DNA from: Betaproteobacteria bacterium
Lineage (GTDB): Bacteria > Pseudomonadota > Gammaproteobacteria > Burkholderiales > CAIKXV01
NCBI GenBank assembly: GCA_947458835.1
Contig: CANHBC010000014.1
Span: forward strand, 1 to 34,246
DNA length: 34,246 nucleotides
Reading direction: 5' to 3'
The notes under the pieces are model-generated. The model saw only the letters and a program-made list of their open reading frames with translations, was not told the DNA's origin and made no database searches. Shown here one piece after another: positions 7,713-16,155 of the stretch. Both the position numbers and the translations under genes were made by a program. The stretch's first letter is position 1; every line of letters begins with the position of its first letter.

Positions 7713-9056
7713 ATGCCCCTGCAGACGCCGAAACCCTTGTCCTACACCGCCCGACTCGCCGACTTTGCGTCGGGCGCCGATACGCCGAGCGCTTTCCTGG
7801 AACGTTGCCTGGCGAACGTCGAGGCCTTCGAACCAGTGGTCGGTGCATTCGTACATGTCGAGATCGAGAAGGCGCGGGCCGCGGCCGCCGCCTCGACCGC
7901 CCGCTGGAGCGAGGGCAGGCCGCTGTCGCGCATCGACGGCATGCCGGTGGGCATCAAGGACGTGATCGAGACCGCTGACATGCCGACGCAGTGCGGCTCG
8001 CCGGTGTTCGAGGGCCACCGGTCGAACCGTGATTCGGCCAGCGTGGTCGCGCTGCGGCAGGCGGGAGCAGTGATCCTCGGCAAGACGGTCACCACCGAGT
8101 TCGCCGCCCGGGTGGCGCGCGGCACGCGCAACCCCTGGGACCCGACGCGCACCCCCGGCGGCTCCAGCAGCGGCTCGGCAGCAGCCGTGGGCTGCGGCAT
8201 GATCCCCGCGGGTCTGGGCACTCAGGTGATCGGTTCGCTGCTCCGCCCGGCCAGCTACTGCGGGGCCTACGCGTTCAAGCCGACCTTCGGCGCGATCAAC
8301 CGCGGCGGTTCGCACGATGGACTGTCGCAGTCGGTGCACGGGCCGATCGCGGCGACGCTCGCGGATGCCTGGCTTGTCGCGCGCGAGATCGCCGACCGCG
8401 CCGGCGGCGACCCCGGCTACCCCGGCCTTTACGGTCCGTCGGAGACGCCGGCCCCGGTGCGCCCATCGCGCATCGTGGTGCTCGAGACCGCCGGCTGGAA
8501 GCGGGCCGATGCCGACGCACGTGCCGCGTTCGAAGCGGCGGTCGCGCGGCTTGCCGCGGAGGGCGTGCGGGTGCACCGTCGTGCCGACGATGCACGCGTG
8601 GCGCTGCTCGAGGTCGCGCTGGAGGACGCCGGCCGGGTGTCGCATGGGCTGGTCGACTACGAGTCGGTCTGGCCGCTGAATACCTACCGCGACAGCGACC
8701 CCTCGAAGCTGAGCGGCTTCCTGCGCGAACGTCTGGCGGAGGCCGAGAAGATGACGCTGGCCGATTACCGCAAGCTGCTGGCCACCCGCGCCGCCGCGCG
8801 GGCGGCGCACGCCATGCTGCTCGGCGACTGCGACGTGCTGCTCACGCTGTCGGCGCCGGGCGTTGCGCCAGTGGGCATCGAGTCCACCGGCGACACCGTG
8901 TTCAACATCCCGGCGTCCTACCTCGGTGCGCCCGCGCTGAGCCTGCCGCTGCTCGACGTGCAGGGGCTGCCTCTGGGCGTACAGGCGATCGGGTTCATGG
9001 ACCGCGACGCAGAACTGTTCGAGTCCGCCGGCTGGATCGACCGGGTGCTTCGGTAG
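7713..9056 (+). CDS. Amidase signature family hydrolase
   Basis: A 447-residue cytoplasmic amidase. The Ser-cisSer-Lys triad is readable: K82 in GMPVGIKDVIET, the Gly/Ser-rich signature TPGGSSSGSAAAVGCG (residues 148-161), and the nucleophile S175 in GTQVIGSLLRPASYCGAYAFKP. The C-terminal part (FNIPASYLGAPALSLPL, LPLGVQAIG) is also family-typical. The substrate cannot be read from sequence; relatives include aryl/alkyl amidases, allophanate-type hydrolases and GatA. GatA itself is unlikely because GatC/GatB are absent. I chose ATG 7713 over the track's GTG 7683. The EamA gene follows after 11 bases, suggesting hydrolase and exporter are co-expressed. Confidence 0.85.
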   Translation: MPLQTPKPLSYTARLADFASGADTPSAFLERCLANVEAFEPVVGAFVHVEIEKARAAAAASTARWSEGRPLSRIDGMPVGIKDVIETADMPTQCGSPVFEGHRSNRDSASVVALRQAGAVILGKTVTTEFAARVARGTRNPWDPTRTPGGSSSGSAAAVGCGMIPAGLGTQVIGSLLRPASYCGAYAFKPTFGAINRGGSHDGLSQSVHGPIAATLADAWLVAREIADRAGGDPGYPGLYGPSETPAPVRPSRIVVLETAGWKRADADARAAFEAAVARLAAEGVRVHRRADDARVALLEVALEDAGRVSHGLVDYESVWPLNTYRDSDPSKLSGFLRERLAEAEKMTLADYRKLLATRAAARAAHAMLLGDCDVLLTLSAPGVAPVGIESTGDTVFNIPASYLGAPALSLPLLDVQGLPLGVQAIGFMDRDAELFESAGWIDRVLR

Positions 9057-9067
9057 CCATTCCGCGG

Positions 9068-9961
9068 ATGGGCCCATGGCCGATGCTGGTCGGTACCGGC
9101 GTGATGCTCGGCCTGAGCATCCCGATCGCGCGGGCCGCAGCGTCGGCGGGCGTATCGGCGATCGCCTACGCGTTCTGGCCGACCGCATTCGCCGCCGCGC
9201 TGCTGGCGCTGTTCGCCGCCCGACGGCACGGCCGGCTGCGCCCGACCCTGCCGTTGTGTCGCTATGCCGCCGCGTCCGGGTTCCTTGGCCATGCGGCGCC
9301 GATGACCGTGACGTTCTGGGTGTCGGCGCAGGCTGGCGCCGGCTTCGCCGCGCTCGCGTTCACCCTGACGCCAGTGACCACGGTCGCGATCAGCCTGCTG
9401 CTGCGCCACGAGCGTTTCAGCCGGTTACGGCTGGCCGCGGTGGTGATCGGCTGCGCCGGGGCCGTGGTCCTGGTGCTTGGCCGCGGTCAAGCGATGGAGG
9501 GTGCTTCGATGGCCGTCGTGCTGGCGCCGCTGATCCCGGTGCTGATCGGCGGCGGCAACGTCTACCGTGCACGCCACACGCCGGTGGGAGTCGCCGGTGG
9601 CTGGCTCGGGTCGATGAACCTGGCCGCTTCCTGCGCGATGCTGCTGATGGTCGGGCTGGCCACCGGACACATCGGCTTCACGCCGACCCCGGCCGCGCTC
9701 GGCTGGCTCGCGCTGCAGGCGCTGGCGATGGTGGCTGGCTACGCGATGTACTTCGAGCTGATCCGGCGCAGCGACGCGGTGACCTTCAGCTTCGTGGGCT
9801 ACGTGATGATGCTGACCGGGGTCGCGGTGGGCGTGGGCATCCTCGGCGAGCGGCTGCCGCCCTCGGCGATGCCTGCGCTGGCGCTGATCGTCACCGCCTT
9901 TCTGCTGATCCGGCGTGCGGCCAGGCTCACGGCTCGGAATACTTGCGCGACGACCCCCTGA
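9068..9961 (+). CDS. EamA/DMT-family inner-membrane transporter
   Basis: A 297-residue protein with about ten hydrophobic segments in two EamA-type halves (residues roughly 5-140 and 150-290). The first begins MLVGTGVMLGLSIPIARAAA and ends at AAVVIGCAGAVVLVLGRG. The second ends FSFVGYVMMLTGVAVGVGILGERLPPSAMPALALIVTAFLLI, the usual last two helices. Such drug/metabolite transporters export amino acids, metabolites or drugs; the substrate is unknown here. It follows the amidase by 11 bases and is probably translated from the same mRNA. Its last 35 bases overlap the 3' end of the convergent MazG-like gene. A second ATG at 9076 is out of frame. Confidence 0.85.
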   Translation: MGPWPMLVGTGVMLGLSIPIARAAASAGVSAIAYAFWPTAFAAALLALFAARRHGRLRPTLPLCRYAAASGFLGHAAPMTVTFWVSAQAGAGFAALAFTLTPVTTVAISLLLRHERFSRLRLAAVVIGCAGAVVLVLGRGQAMEGASMAVVLAPLIPVLIGGGNVYRARHTPVGVAGGWLGSMNLAASCAMLLMVGLATGHIGFTPTPAALGWLALQALAMVAGYAMYFELIRRSDAVTFSFVGYVMMLTGVAVGVGILGERLPPSAMPALALIVTAFLLIRRAARLTARNTCATTP

Positions 9962-10289
9962 ACTGCTCGGCGGGGTACTTGAGCGCGTTCAGCCCGATCT
10001 TCTCCTCGGCCGCGGCGACGAGGTCGAACTGCAGCCGGTCGGCGAGGCGAACCAGATAGAGCAGCACGTCGGCCGATTCATGCCGGATGCGCTCCCGGTG
10101 CGCCGGTTCGGGGTGGTAGCTTTCCGGGCCCTCGATCCACAGGAATTCGGCCGCGAGTTCACCCGCCTCGGAAGCCACGCCGATCGCGAGGTTCTTGGGC
10201 GAGTGGAACTGCTCCCAGTCGCGTTCCGCGGCGAAGCGGCGAAGGCGTTCAGTGAGGCCGGCAAGGCTGTCCGGGGTCATCGCTGCCAT
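9927..10289 (-). CDS. MazG-like nucleotide pyrophosphohydrolase (dCTPase/RS21-C6 type)
   Basis: A 120-residue all-alpha NTP pyrophosphohydrolase. The metal-binding pattern is clear: EAGELAAEF (E-x-x-E) and, about 30 residues later, HESADVLLYLVRLAD (E-x-x-D). The HSPKNLAIGVASEAGEL lead-in is typical of the short single-domain members that hydrolyse dCTP or modified dNTPs to monophosphates (house-cleaning). DLVAAAEEKIGLNALKYP is the usual C-terminal helix. The track extends to 10367; ATG 10289 (MAAMTPDSL) is the most plausible start, with another at 10280. Neither has a strong Shine-Dalgarno. It converges on the EamA gene and overlaps it by 35 bases. Confidence 0.85.
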   Translation of the reverse strand: MAAMTPDSLAGLTERLRRFAAERDWEQFHSPKNLAIGVASEAGELAAEFLWIEGPESYHPEPAHRERIRHESADVLLYLVRLADRLQFDLVAAAEEKIGLNALKYPAEQFRGSSRKYSEP

Positions 10290-10359
10290 CCATGGAGGTC
10301 GGTCGCCGGAGTCTAGCGCTACACTCGGCGACGGGACCAAACGCCTGCAGGGGGCATGC

Positions 10360-11082
10360 ATGTACAACCTCTACTACTGGCCGCATATCCAGGGGCGCGG
10401 CGAGTTCGTCCGCCTTGCGCTCGAGGCCGCCGGCGCCGAGTACGTCGACGTGGCGCGCCAGCCCGAGAAGAAGGGCGGCGGGCGTGCCGCCGTGGCCGCG
10501 CTGCTGCAGGGTACTGACCCGCGTGCCCCTTTCGCGCCGCCGATCCTCGAGGTCGACGGCGAGTGGATCTCGCAGACCGGCAACATCCTCGCCTTCCTGG
10601 GCCCCCGCCTGGGGCTGGTGCCCAGGGATGAGCGCTCGCGCCGCTGGGCCAACCAGCTGCAGCTGGTGGTCGCCGACTTCGTGGTCGAAGCGCACGATAC
10701 CCACCATCCGATCGCCAAGCATCTCTACTACGAGGAGCAGAAGCCGGCTGCCCGCCGGCGTTCCAGGGCGTTCGTGGAACTGCGCATGCCGAAGTTCCTC
10801 GGGTACTTCGAGGCGGTGCTCGCGCGCAACCCGAAGGGCCCGGAGTGGATGGTCGGGGCCGCGATGTCGTACGTCGACCTCTCGGTGTTCCAGGTGGTGG
10901 CCGGGCTGCGCTACGCCTTCCCGAAGGCGATGTCGCGGCTGGAGCCGGCGCATCCGCTGCTGGTGGCCCTGTGCGCCCGGGTCGCCCGGCAGCCCCGGGT
11001 CGCGCGTTACCTCCGGTCGAAGCGGCGCATCCCGTTCAACCAGGGCGGCATCTTCCGGCATTACCCTGAACTGGACCGGTGA
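10360..11082 (+). CDS. Glutathione S-transferase family protein (240 aa)
   Basis: The N-terminal thioredoxin-like domain reads YNLYYWPHIQGRGEFVRLALEAAG, then PPILEVDGEWISQTGNILAFLGPRLGL, where the cis-Pro strand and QT (normally QS/ES) contact glutathione. The Tyr near residue 5 is the likely catalytic residue, as in alpha/mu/pi/sigma-like enzymes. The all-helical C-terminal domain is somewhat long for a bacterial GST. The ORF track starts too early, because ATG 10360 begins the domain directly. A TACACT -10-like box lies at 10320-10325. It is divergent from the MazG-like gene. Substrate unknown; this is one of three GSTs in the window and is not a close copy of the others. Confidence 0.85.
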   Translation: MYNLYYWPHIQGRGEFVRLALEAAGAEYVDVARQPEKKGGGRAAVAALLQGTDPRAPFAPPILEVDGEWISQTGNILAFLGPRLGLVPRDERSRRWANQLQLVVADFVVEAHDTHHPIAKHLYYEEQKPAARRRSRAFVELRMPKFLGYFEAVLARNPKGPEWMVGAAMSYVDLSVFQVVAGLRYAFPKAMSRLEPAHPLLVALCARVARQPRVARYLRSKRRIPFNQGGIFRHYPELDR

Positions 11083-11129
11083 GGCCGCCGGTCGTACCGA
11101 CCTTCGGCGGTGCGACCGGATGCTGCTGC

Positions 11130-12191
11130 TCAGGCAGCCGTCGCCACCGGATAGTCTGTGTAGCCCTTTTCGCCGCCGGCATAGAACGTCGACGGGTCGG
11201 CCGCGGCCAGCGGCGTCCCTTCGCGCAGCCGCTGCGGCAGGTCAGGGTTGGCGATGAACAGCTGGCCGAACGCGACCGCATCCGCGCCACCCGAGGCGAC
11301 GATCGCTGCCGCGCTGCCGGCGTCGAATCCGGCGCCGGCGATGTAGGTGCCGGGGAAGCGCTTGCGCAGTTCGTGGTGGTACTCCGACTGGCGTGCGGCG
11401 GGTGCGACGTGCAGGTAGGCCAGCCCCAGCGGTGCGATCTGGTCGACCAGCGTCGTGCAGGTCTGCATCGGATCGTGGTCGGTGATGTCGTTGAAGGCCA
11501 TCTCCGGGGAGATCTTGATGCCGAGGCGGTCCGCACCGATGGCCGCGGCGATCGCCTGCAGCGCCTCCACCGTGAAGCGCACCCGGTTGGTCGCACTGCC
11601 GCCATAGCGGTCGGTACGCAGGTTCGTGCCGCTGGAAAGGAACTGCATCGGCAGGTAGCCCGACGCCGCGTGGAACTCGACGCCGTCGAAGCCTGCCTCG
11701 ATCGCACGTCGTGCCGCTGCTGCATAGCCCTGGATCACCGCCGCGATGCCGCCTTCGGTCAGCGCCACCGGCACCGGGTGCGGCAGCATTCCGCTGTCGG
11801 TATACACGGTGCCCTCGGCCCGCACGGCCGACGGTGCCACCGGTGTCGCGTTGCCCGGCAGCAGTGACGGATGGCTGATCCGGCCCGCGTGCATCAGCTG
11901 CGCGACGATCTCCCCGCCCGCGACGTGCACCGCGGCGGTGACCGCCTTCCATGCTTCCACGTGGACGGCGTCCGCCAGGCCGGGCGTGTGCACGTAGCCC
12001 TTGCCCATCGGCTCCGGGAAGATTCCTTCGCTGATGATCAGTCCGGCGCTGGCGCGCTGGGCGTAGTAAGTGGCGGCTATCGGCAGCGGGCGACCTGAAT
12101 CGTCGGCGCGTGCGCGGGTCATCGGCGCCATCACGACGCGGTTCCGGAGGGTGAGCCGGCCAACCTTGAGCGCATCGAACAACGTGGTCAT
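11130..12191 (-). CDS. Old yellow enzyme family ene-reductase (NemA-like)
   Basis: A 353-residue FMN-dependent alkene reductase with a TIM-barrel fold. MAPMTRARAD is the FMN-binding start. AQLMHAGRISHPS is the flavin strand, and SSGTNLRTDRYGGSATNRVRF is the classic OYE segment. The active-site proton/substrate motif is FHAASGYLPMQF, so H174 is followed by Ser177 where OYE usually has Asn or His. HAAS-type enzymes exist, as far as I recall, but it deserves a note. It would reduce activated C=C bonds (enones, maleimides, nitro compounds) with NAD(P)H. AGGAG precedes ATG 12191. The 196-base gap to the divergent BciB-like gene contains an AT-richer patch (cgtttcgttcagattcgttg) that may hold its promoter or a regulator site. 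Confidence 0.9.
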   Translation of the reverse strand: MTTLFDALKVGRLTLRNRVVMAPMTRARADDSGRPLPIAATYYAQRASAGLIISEGIFPEPMGKGYVHTPGLADAVHVEAWKAVTAAVHVAGGEIVAQLMHAGRISHPSLLPGNATPVAPSAVRAEGTVYTDSGMLPHPVPVALTEGGIAAVIQGYAAAARRAIEAGFDGVEFHAASGYLPMQFLSSGTNLRTDRYGGSATNRVRFTVEALQAIAAAIGADRLGIKISPEMAFNDITDHDPMQTCTTLVDQIAPLGLAYLHVAPAARQSEYHHELRKRFPGTYIAGAGFDAGSAAAIVASGGADAVAFGQLFIANPDLPQRLREGTPLAAADPSTFYAGGEKGYTDYPVATAA

Positions 12192-12387
12192 TGAACGCTC
12201 CTGAGTGTTTGCGGGTACGGGATGGATCCAATGCTCGCGTGTATTCGCCGGCAATGAAATCGGAGAATTCGGATCGTTTCGTTCAGATTCGTTGAAAGAT
12301 TCCTGTGCTGACGCGCAGGCCTCGAACTCGAGGTCGGTGAGGCCGGAAGTAGGCGGCGGGGTGCGCGCCCGCTAGAATGCGCCCACC

Positions 12388-13653
12388 TTGGATGCTCCGA
12401 CCAGTCACGTTCCCGATGCCCCTTCACGCCTTCGCGTGAACCCGTCCGTCCCGGCGCGCGACCTGTGCACCGACTGCGGCATCTCGCGCAGCAGCGACCC
12501 GAAGCGCTGCGGCCGTGCCTGCCAGTTCATCCGCCCGGACTACCCGGCGCTCGAGACGCAGGTGCACGGGCGCAGTCGCGACCCGGCGCGGCCGGACGAA
12601 CTGCACTTCGGGCCGTTCCGGCGCATGGTCCGTGCCTCGATGAAGCAGCCATCGGCGGGTGCGCAGTGGACGGGCATCACCACCGGCATCGCCGAACGGC
12701 TGCTGGCTCGCGGGCTGGTCGACGCGGTGCTCACCATGGCGCCCGATCCGGCGGATCGCTGGCGTCCAGTGCCGGTACTGGTCACCTCGGCGGCGGACAT
12801 GGCGACCTGCCGTGGCATGCGCATGGGATACGCGCCGCTGCTCTCGTTGCTCGAGCCGGCGCTGGCCGCCGGCCACAAGCGGCTGGCGGTGGTCGGCATC
12901 CCGTGCCAGGTCTACGCACTGCGCGCGCTCGAGCAGGAACTCGGCTTCGAGCGCCTTTACGTGATCGGTACGCCCTGCTCGGACAACACCACCACCGAGA
13001 ACTTTCACGCCTTCCTCGAACTGCTGGCGGACGACCCGGCGACCATCACCTACCTCGAGTTCCGCGCCGACTACCGGGTCGAGCTGCGATTCACCGACGG
13101 GCGTACGAAGCTGATTCCCTTCCTCGACCTGCCGATCTCGAAGCTGCCGCCGGACTTCTTCCCGCTGACCTGCCGCACCTGCGTCGACTACACCAACGTG
13201 CTGGCCGACATCACCGTCGGCTACATGGGCGGGCAGGGCGAGCAGTGGCTGCTGGTGCGCAACGAGCGAGGCGAGGAACTGCTCGGGCTGCTGGGCGACG
13301 ACGTGCGCACCGCGGCTCCGGGCTCGGCCGGCAAGCGGCAGGGCCCGGTGAAGGGCTTCCTCGCCAACGTCGAGCGCGCCGCCGGGGGGCTGCCGCTGCG
13401 CCGGATGCCGGGCTGGCTGCGGCCGCTGGTGAACTTCCTGATGCCACGCATCGGTCCGCGCGGGCTGGAGTTCGCCCGCACCCGGGTCGAGATGAAGGCG
13501 CTCGAGTCGGTCGTGCACCTGCGCCGGGAGCGGCCGCGCCGCCTGCGGCACATGGTGCCGGCCCATGTCTGGGCGCTGGTGGAGGCGTACGGGTTGAAAC
13601 CGCGCGACGACGAGCGCCGCGCACCTCGGGGCGGCCCGCACCCCGAGGGCTGA
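12388..13653 (+). CDS. BciB/HCAR-like Fe-S flavoprotein (FrhB family)
   Basis: A protein of about 421 residues of the F420-hydrogenase beta-subunit family. It closely follows the pattern of cyanobacterial-type divinyl chlorophyllide reductase BciB and 7-hydroxymethyl-chlorophyll reductase. N-terminal cysteines are C27, C30, C41 and C45 (DLCTDCGI...RCGRACQF). QVHGRSRDPARPDELHFGPF and GAQWTGITTGIAERLLARGLVDAV are near-diagnostic. VVGIPCQVYALRALE, VIGTPCSDN and PLTCRTCVDYTNVLADITVGYMGG supply C173, C197, C262 and C265 for Fe-S clusters. These enzymes use ferredoxin and FAD. No bacteriochlorophyll gene is nearby, so the substrate here is open. The start is uncertain: the TTG at 12388 follows a TAGAAT box, and a GTG at 12436 is the alternative. 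No clear Shine-Dalgarno. Confidence 0.75.
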   Translation: MDAPTSHVPDAPSRLRVNPSVPARDLCTDCGISRSSDPKRCGRACQFIRPDYPALETQVHGRSRDPARPDELHFGPFRRMVRASMKQPSAGAQWTGITTGIAERLLARGLVDAVLTMAPDPADRWRPVPVLVTSAADMATCRGMRMGYAPLLSLLEPALAAGHKRLAVVGIPCQVYALRALEQELGFERLYVIGTPCSDNTTTENFHAFLELLADDPATITYLEFRADYRVELRFTDGRTKLIPFLDLPISKLPPDFFPLTCRTCVDYTNVLADITVGYMGGQGEQWLLVRNERGEELLGLLGDDVRTAAPGSAGKRQGPVKGFLANVERAAGGLPLRRMPGWLRPLVNFLMPRIGPRGLEFARTRVEMKALESVVHLRRERPRRLRHMVPAHVWALVEAYGLKPRDDERRAPRGGPHPEG

Positions 13654-13669
13654 GCGCAGGCGCGCTCAG
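13650..13669. terminator. Perfect 8-bp hairpin spanning the two convergent stop codons
   Basis: CTGAGCGC-AGGC-GCGCTCAG is a perfect 8-bp stem with a 4-base loop. It contains the TGA of the BciB-like gene (13651-13653) and the reverse-strand stop of the following GST gene (13666-13668). There is no T tract on either side, so intrinsic termination is unproven. A bidirectional terminator or mRNA 3'-end stabiliser is the likely role. Confidence 0.45.
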
Positions 13670-14307
13670 GCAGCCCTGGCGAACTGCGCCATGACGTCCT
13701 TCTCGTAGGCCTCGACTTTCTGCACGCTCGGCCGGGCACGCATGCGGTCCATGTGCGCGAGGCAGTTCGGGAACGCGGACAGGTCGAGCTTGAACTGGGT
13801 CGCGCGCCGGAAGCACCAGAAGAAGTAGGTATCGACGGCTGTGAAGTGGTCGAAGAACCAGTCACGGCCCTGGAGCCGTTCCTCGGCGATCTTCAGGTCT
13901 TCGAACAGCAGTTTCTGCGCGACCCGCTTCACCCCGTCGAAGGCCTCGGGGATGTCGCAGTAGTTCTCCGGCCGTGCATTCGGCGTGAGGTGCGGATGGA
14001 TGGTCGAGGCGAACCAGGCCATCAGCGAGATCGCCTTGAACTCGTCGAAGCCTGCAGGCAGCAGGTTCGCCGCCGGGAAGCTGCGTGCGATGAACTGCTG
14101 GATCGCCACGTTCTCGGTCAGTGGGTAGCCGTCGACCAGCAGCACCGGGACCTTGCCCTTCGGGTTCATCGCGAGGTACTCGGCGCTCTTCTGCTCCCTG
14201 GCGCCGGTGTTCACCGTGCGCACCGTGAAGGGCGCACCGGCCTCGGTCAGGTTCACGTAGGCCACCAGCGAGCAGGCCATCGGGGCGTAGCAGAGCGTCA
14301 GGTCCAT
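13666..14307 (-). CDS. Glutathione S-transferase (213 aa, beta-class-like)
   Basis: The N-terminus LTLCYAPMACSLVAYVNLTEAG is the beta-type pattern, with a Cys near residue 10 (xxPxACS) that can form a mixed disulfide with glutathione. NPKGKVPVLLVDGYPLTENVAIQQFIA gives the cis-Pro strand and the EN/ES glutathione contact. The C-terminal helical domain is of normal length. I chose ATG 14307 because GGAGGAGA ends five bases upstream; the track start four residues earlier lies inside that Shine-Dalgarno. It converges on the BciB-like gene with only 12 bases between stops and is divergent from chaC by 92 bases. Substrate unknown. Confidence 0.88.
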   Translation of the reverse strand: MDLTLCYAPMACSLVAYVNLTEAGAPFTVRTVNTGAREQKSAEYLAMNPKGKVPVLLVDGYPLTENVAIQQFIARSFPAANLLPAGFDEFKAISLMAWFASTIHPHLTPNARPENYCDIPEAFDGVKRVAQKLLFEDLKIAEERLQGRDWFFDHFTAVDTYFFWCFRRATQFKLDLSAFPNCLAHMDRMRARPSVQKVEAYEKDVMAQFARAA

Positions 14308-14399
14308 CGGTGTCTCCTCCATGTCGGGGCGTGCATCGTACCCGCACGGGCTCTCGATCGGTCAACAGCTGGCCGGGTGCGCGCGTTAGGATGACTGCC

Positions 14400-15071
14400 A
14401 TGGCCCTTTCCCGCGCCGACCTCGAAGCCGACCTGCTGCGCAGGCAGTACGAACAGTTCCATCCCGAACTGCCGATCGTGCCGCAGCAGGCGTTCGACGC
14501 CTCGCTCGATTGCGTACTCGAGGCGGTCGGCGAAGGCCGCGACCTGTGGCTGTTCGCCTACGGGTCGCTGATCTGGAACCCGCTGTTCCACTTCGAGGAA
14601 CGGCACCCCGCGCTGGTGCACGGGTTGCACCGCCGCTTCTGCCTCTGGTCGAGGATGGGTCGTGGGTCGCCCGATCGGCCGGGACTGATGCTCGCGCTCG
14701 AGCACGGCGGGCGCTGCCACGGCTTCGCGTTTCGCATCCCGGCGCACCTGCTGCGCACCGAACTCACGCTGATCTGGCGGCGCGAGATGGTGATGGGCGC
14801 CTACCAGGCGCGCTGGGTGAATGCGGTCGTGCGCGGCCAGCCGGTGCGCTCGCTCGCGTTCGTGGTCAACCGCAAGGGCTGGCAGTACGCGGGCAAGCTG
14901 CCGGCCGACGAGGTGGTACAGGTGCTCGCGCATGCGCGCGGGCGGCTCGGTTCGGCAGCCGACTACCTGTTCCAGACGGTCGACTGCCTGCGCACCAACG
15001 GCGTGCAGGATGCACGGCTGTTCGCGCTTGCCGAGCAGGTGGCCCGGCTCCGGGCGCCGCTTGCGCCCTGA
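14400..15071 (+). CDS. chaC: ChaC-type glutathione-specific gamma-glutamylcyclotransferase
   Basis: A 223-residue ChaC family protein. The substrate-binding loop is WLFAYGSLIWNP (YGSL). The mid-protein Glu in LIWRREMVMGAY is the expected catalytic acid. VHGLHRRFCLWS and DYLFQTVDCLRTNGVQD are also characteristic. It cleaves glutathione to 5-oxoproline and Cys-Gly in the cytoplasm, so it lowers or recycles the glutathione pool. ATG 14400 has AGGA nine bases upstream; an in-frame ATG at 14391 is too close to that box. Its divergent neighbour is a GST, fitting a glutathione theme. The Bug receptor gene follows after 81 bases. Confidence 0.9.
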   Translation: MALSRADLEADLLRRQYEQFHPELPIVPQQAFDASLDCVLEAVGEGRDLWLFAYGSLIWNPLFHFEERHPALVHGLHRRFCLWSRMGRGSPDRPGLMLALEHGGRCHGFAFRIPAHLLRTELTLIWRREMVMGAYQARWVNAVVRGQPVRSLAFVVNRKGWQYAGKLPADEVVQVLAHARGRLGSAADYLFQTVDCLRTNGVQDARLFALAEQVARLRAPLAP

Positions 15072-15152
15072 ACCACGGCCGCCCCGGTGCAACAGAAAGA
15101 CCCTTCTCGCGTACGATCGGCGGCCACTGACACCCCGACCAGGAGCGCTGCG

Positions 15153-16145
15153 ATGCCGTTCGAGACTCGACCCTTCCGATGCCCCGTCCCGGTGGTCGCG
15201 GCGCTGCTGCCGGCCCTCGCGCTGGCGGCATTGCCGGCCGGCGCCCAGCCGTTCCCGTCCAAGAGCCTGCGCATCGTCGTGCCGTACGCCCCGGGCGGCG
15301 TCGTCGACTATGTCGGCCGCACGCTCGGACAGAAGCTGTCGGAGCAGCTCGGCCAGTCGGTAGTGATCGACAACCGCGGCGGGGCGGGCGGCATCGTCGG
15401 CGTCGAGGTTGCCGCGCGGGCCGGCGCCGACGGCTACACGCTGCTGGTGATGGACCCGGCGATCGTGATCAACCAGGGCCTGCAGCCGCAGGTGCCCTAC
15501 GATGTTCTGAAGGATTTCCGCACCGTGACGATCGTCACGTCATCCCCCCTGGTGCTGGCGATCAACCCCAAGGTCGGCGCGCGCAGCGTCGCCGAGCTGA
15601 CCGCGATCGCCAAGGCGAAGCCGGGTACGCTGTCGTTTGCCTCGGCCGGCATCGGTACCACGCCGCACATGGCGGGCGAGTTCTTCAAGTCGCGCATCGC
15701 ACAGGACATCGTCCATGTGCCCTACAAGGGCAGCGGCCCGGCGATGACCGACCTGATCGCCGGCAACGTGCAGATGACGTTCTCTTCGATCGCAGCCGCC
15801 ATCCCGTTCTTCAAGGATGCGCGCCTGGTGGGTCTTGCCACCACCGGGCCCCGGCGCGTTGCCGCGCTGTCCGACCTGCCGACAATGATCGAGGCGGGCT
15901 TCGCCGGCTTCGAGGTCGAGCTGTGGCAGGGGCTGTTCGTGCCCTCGGCCACGCCGAAAGACACCGTCGCCCGACTGCATGCCGAGACGGTGAAGGCGTT
16001 GGCCACGGCCGAGCTGCGCGCCGCGCTGGCCAAGGTCGGCAACGATCCGGTGGGCAATTCGCAGGCCGAGGCGGAGCAGTTCGTGCGCGCCGAACTGGCG
16101 AAATGGGCGAAACTGGTGAAAGTCGCCGGCATCAAGCCGCAGTGA
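15153..16145 (+). CDS. Bug-family (TctC-like) periplasmic solute receptor
   Basis: A 330-residue tripartite-tricarboxylate-transporter-type receptor. The signal peptide ends at LPAGAQ|PF. Family landmarks follow: [72 protein letters not shown] and [24 protein letters not shown]. Such proteins bind carboxylates or aromatic acids for TctAB, or act as sensors. No TctA/TctB genes are in the window. AGGAG lies seven bases before ATG 15153; the track start at 15087 adds a non-signal extension. An SDR gene begins 10 bases after the stop, so the two are an operon and the ligand may be related to the SDR substrate. Confidence 0.92.
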   Translation: MPFETRPFRCPVPVVAALLPALALAALPAGAQPFPSKSLRIVVPYAPGGVVDYVGRTLGQKLSEQLGQSVVIDNRGGAGGIVGVEVAARAGADGYTLLVMDPAIVINQGLQPQVPYDVLKDFRTVTIVTSSPLVLAINPKVGARSVAELTAIAKAKPGTLSFASAGIGTTPHMAGEFFKSRIAQDIVHVPYKGSGPAMTDLIAGNVQMTFSSIAAAIPFFKDARLVGLATTGPRRVAALSDLPTMIEAGFAGFEVELWQGLFVPSATPKDTVARLHAETVKALATAELRAALAKVGNDPVGNSQAEAEQFVRAELAKWAKLVKVAGIKPQ

Positions 16146-16155
16146 GGGAGCGAAC

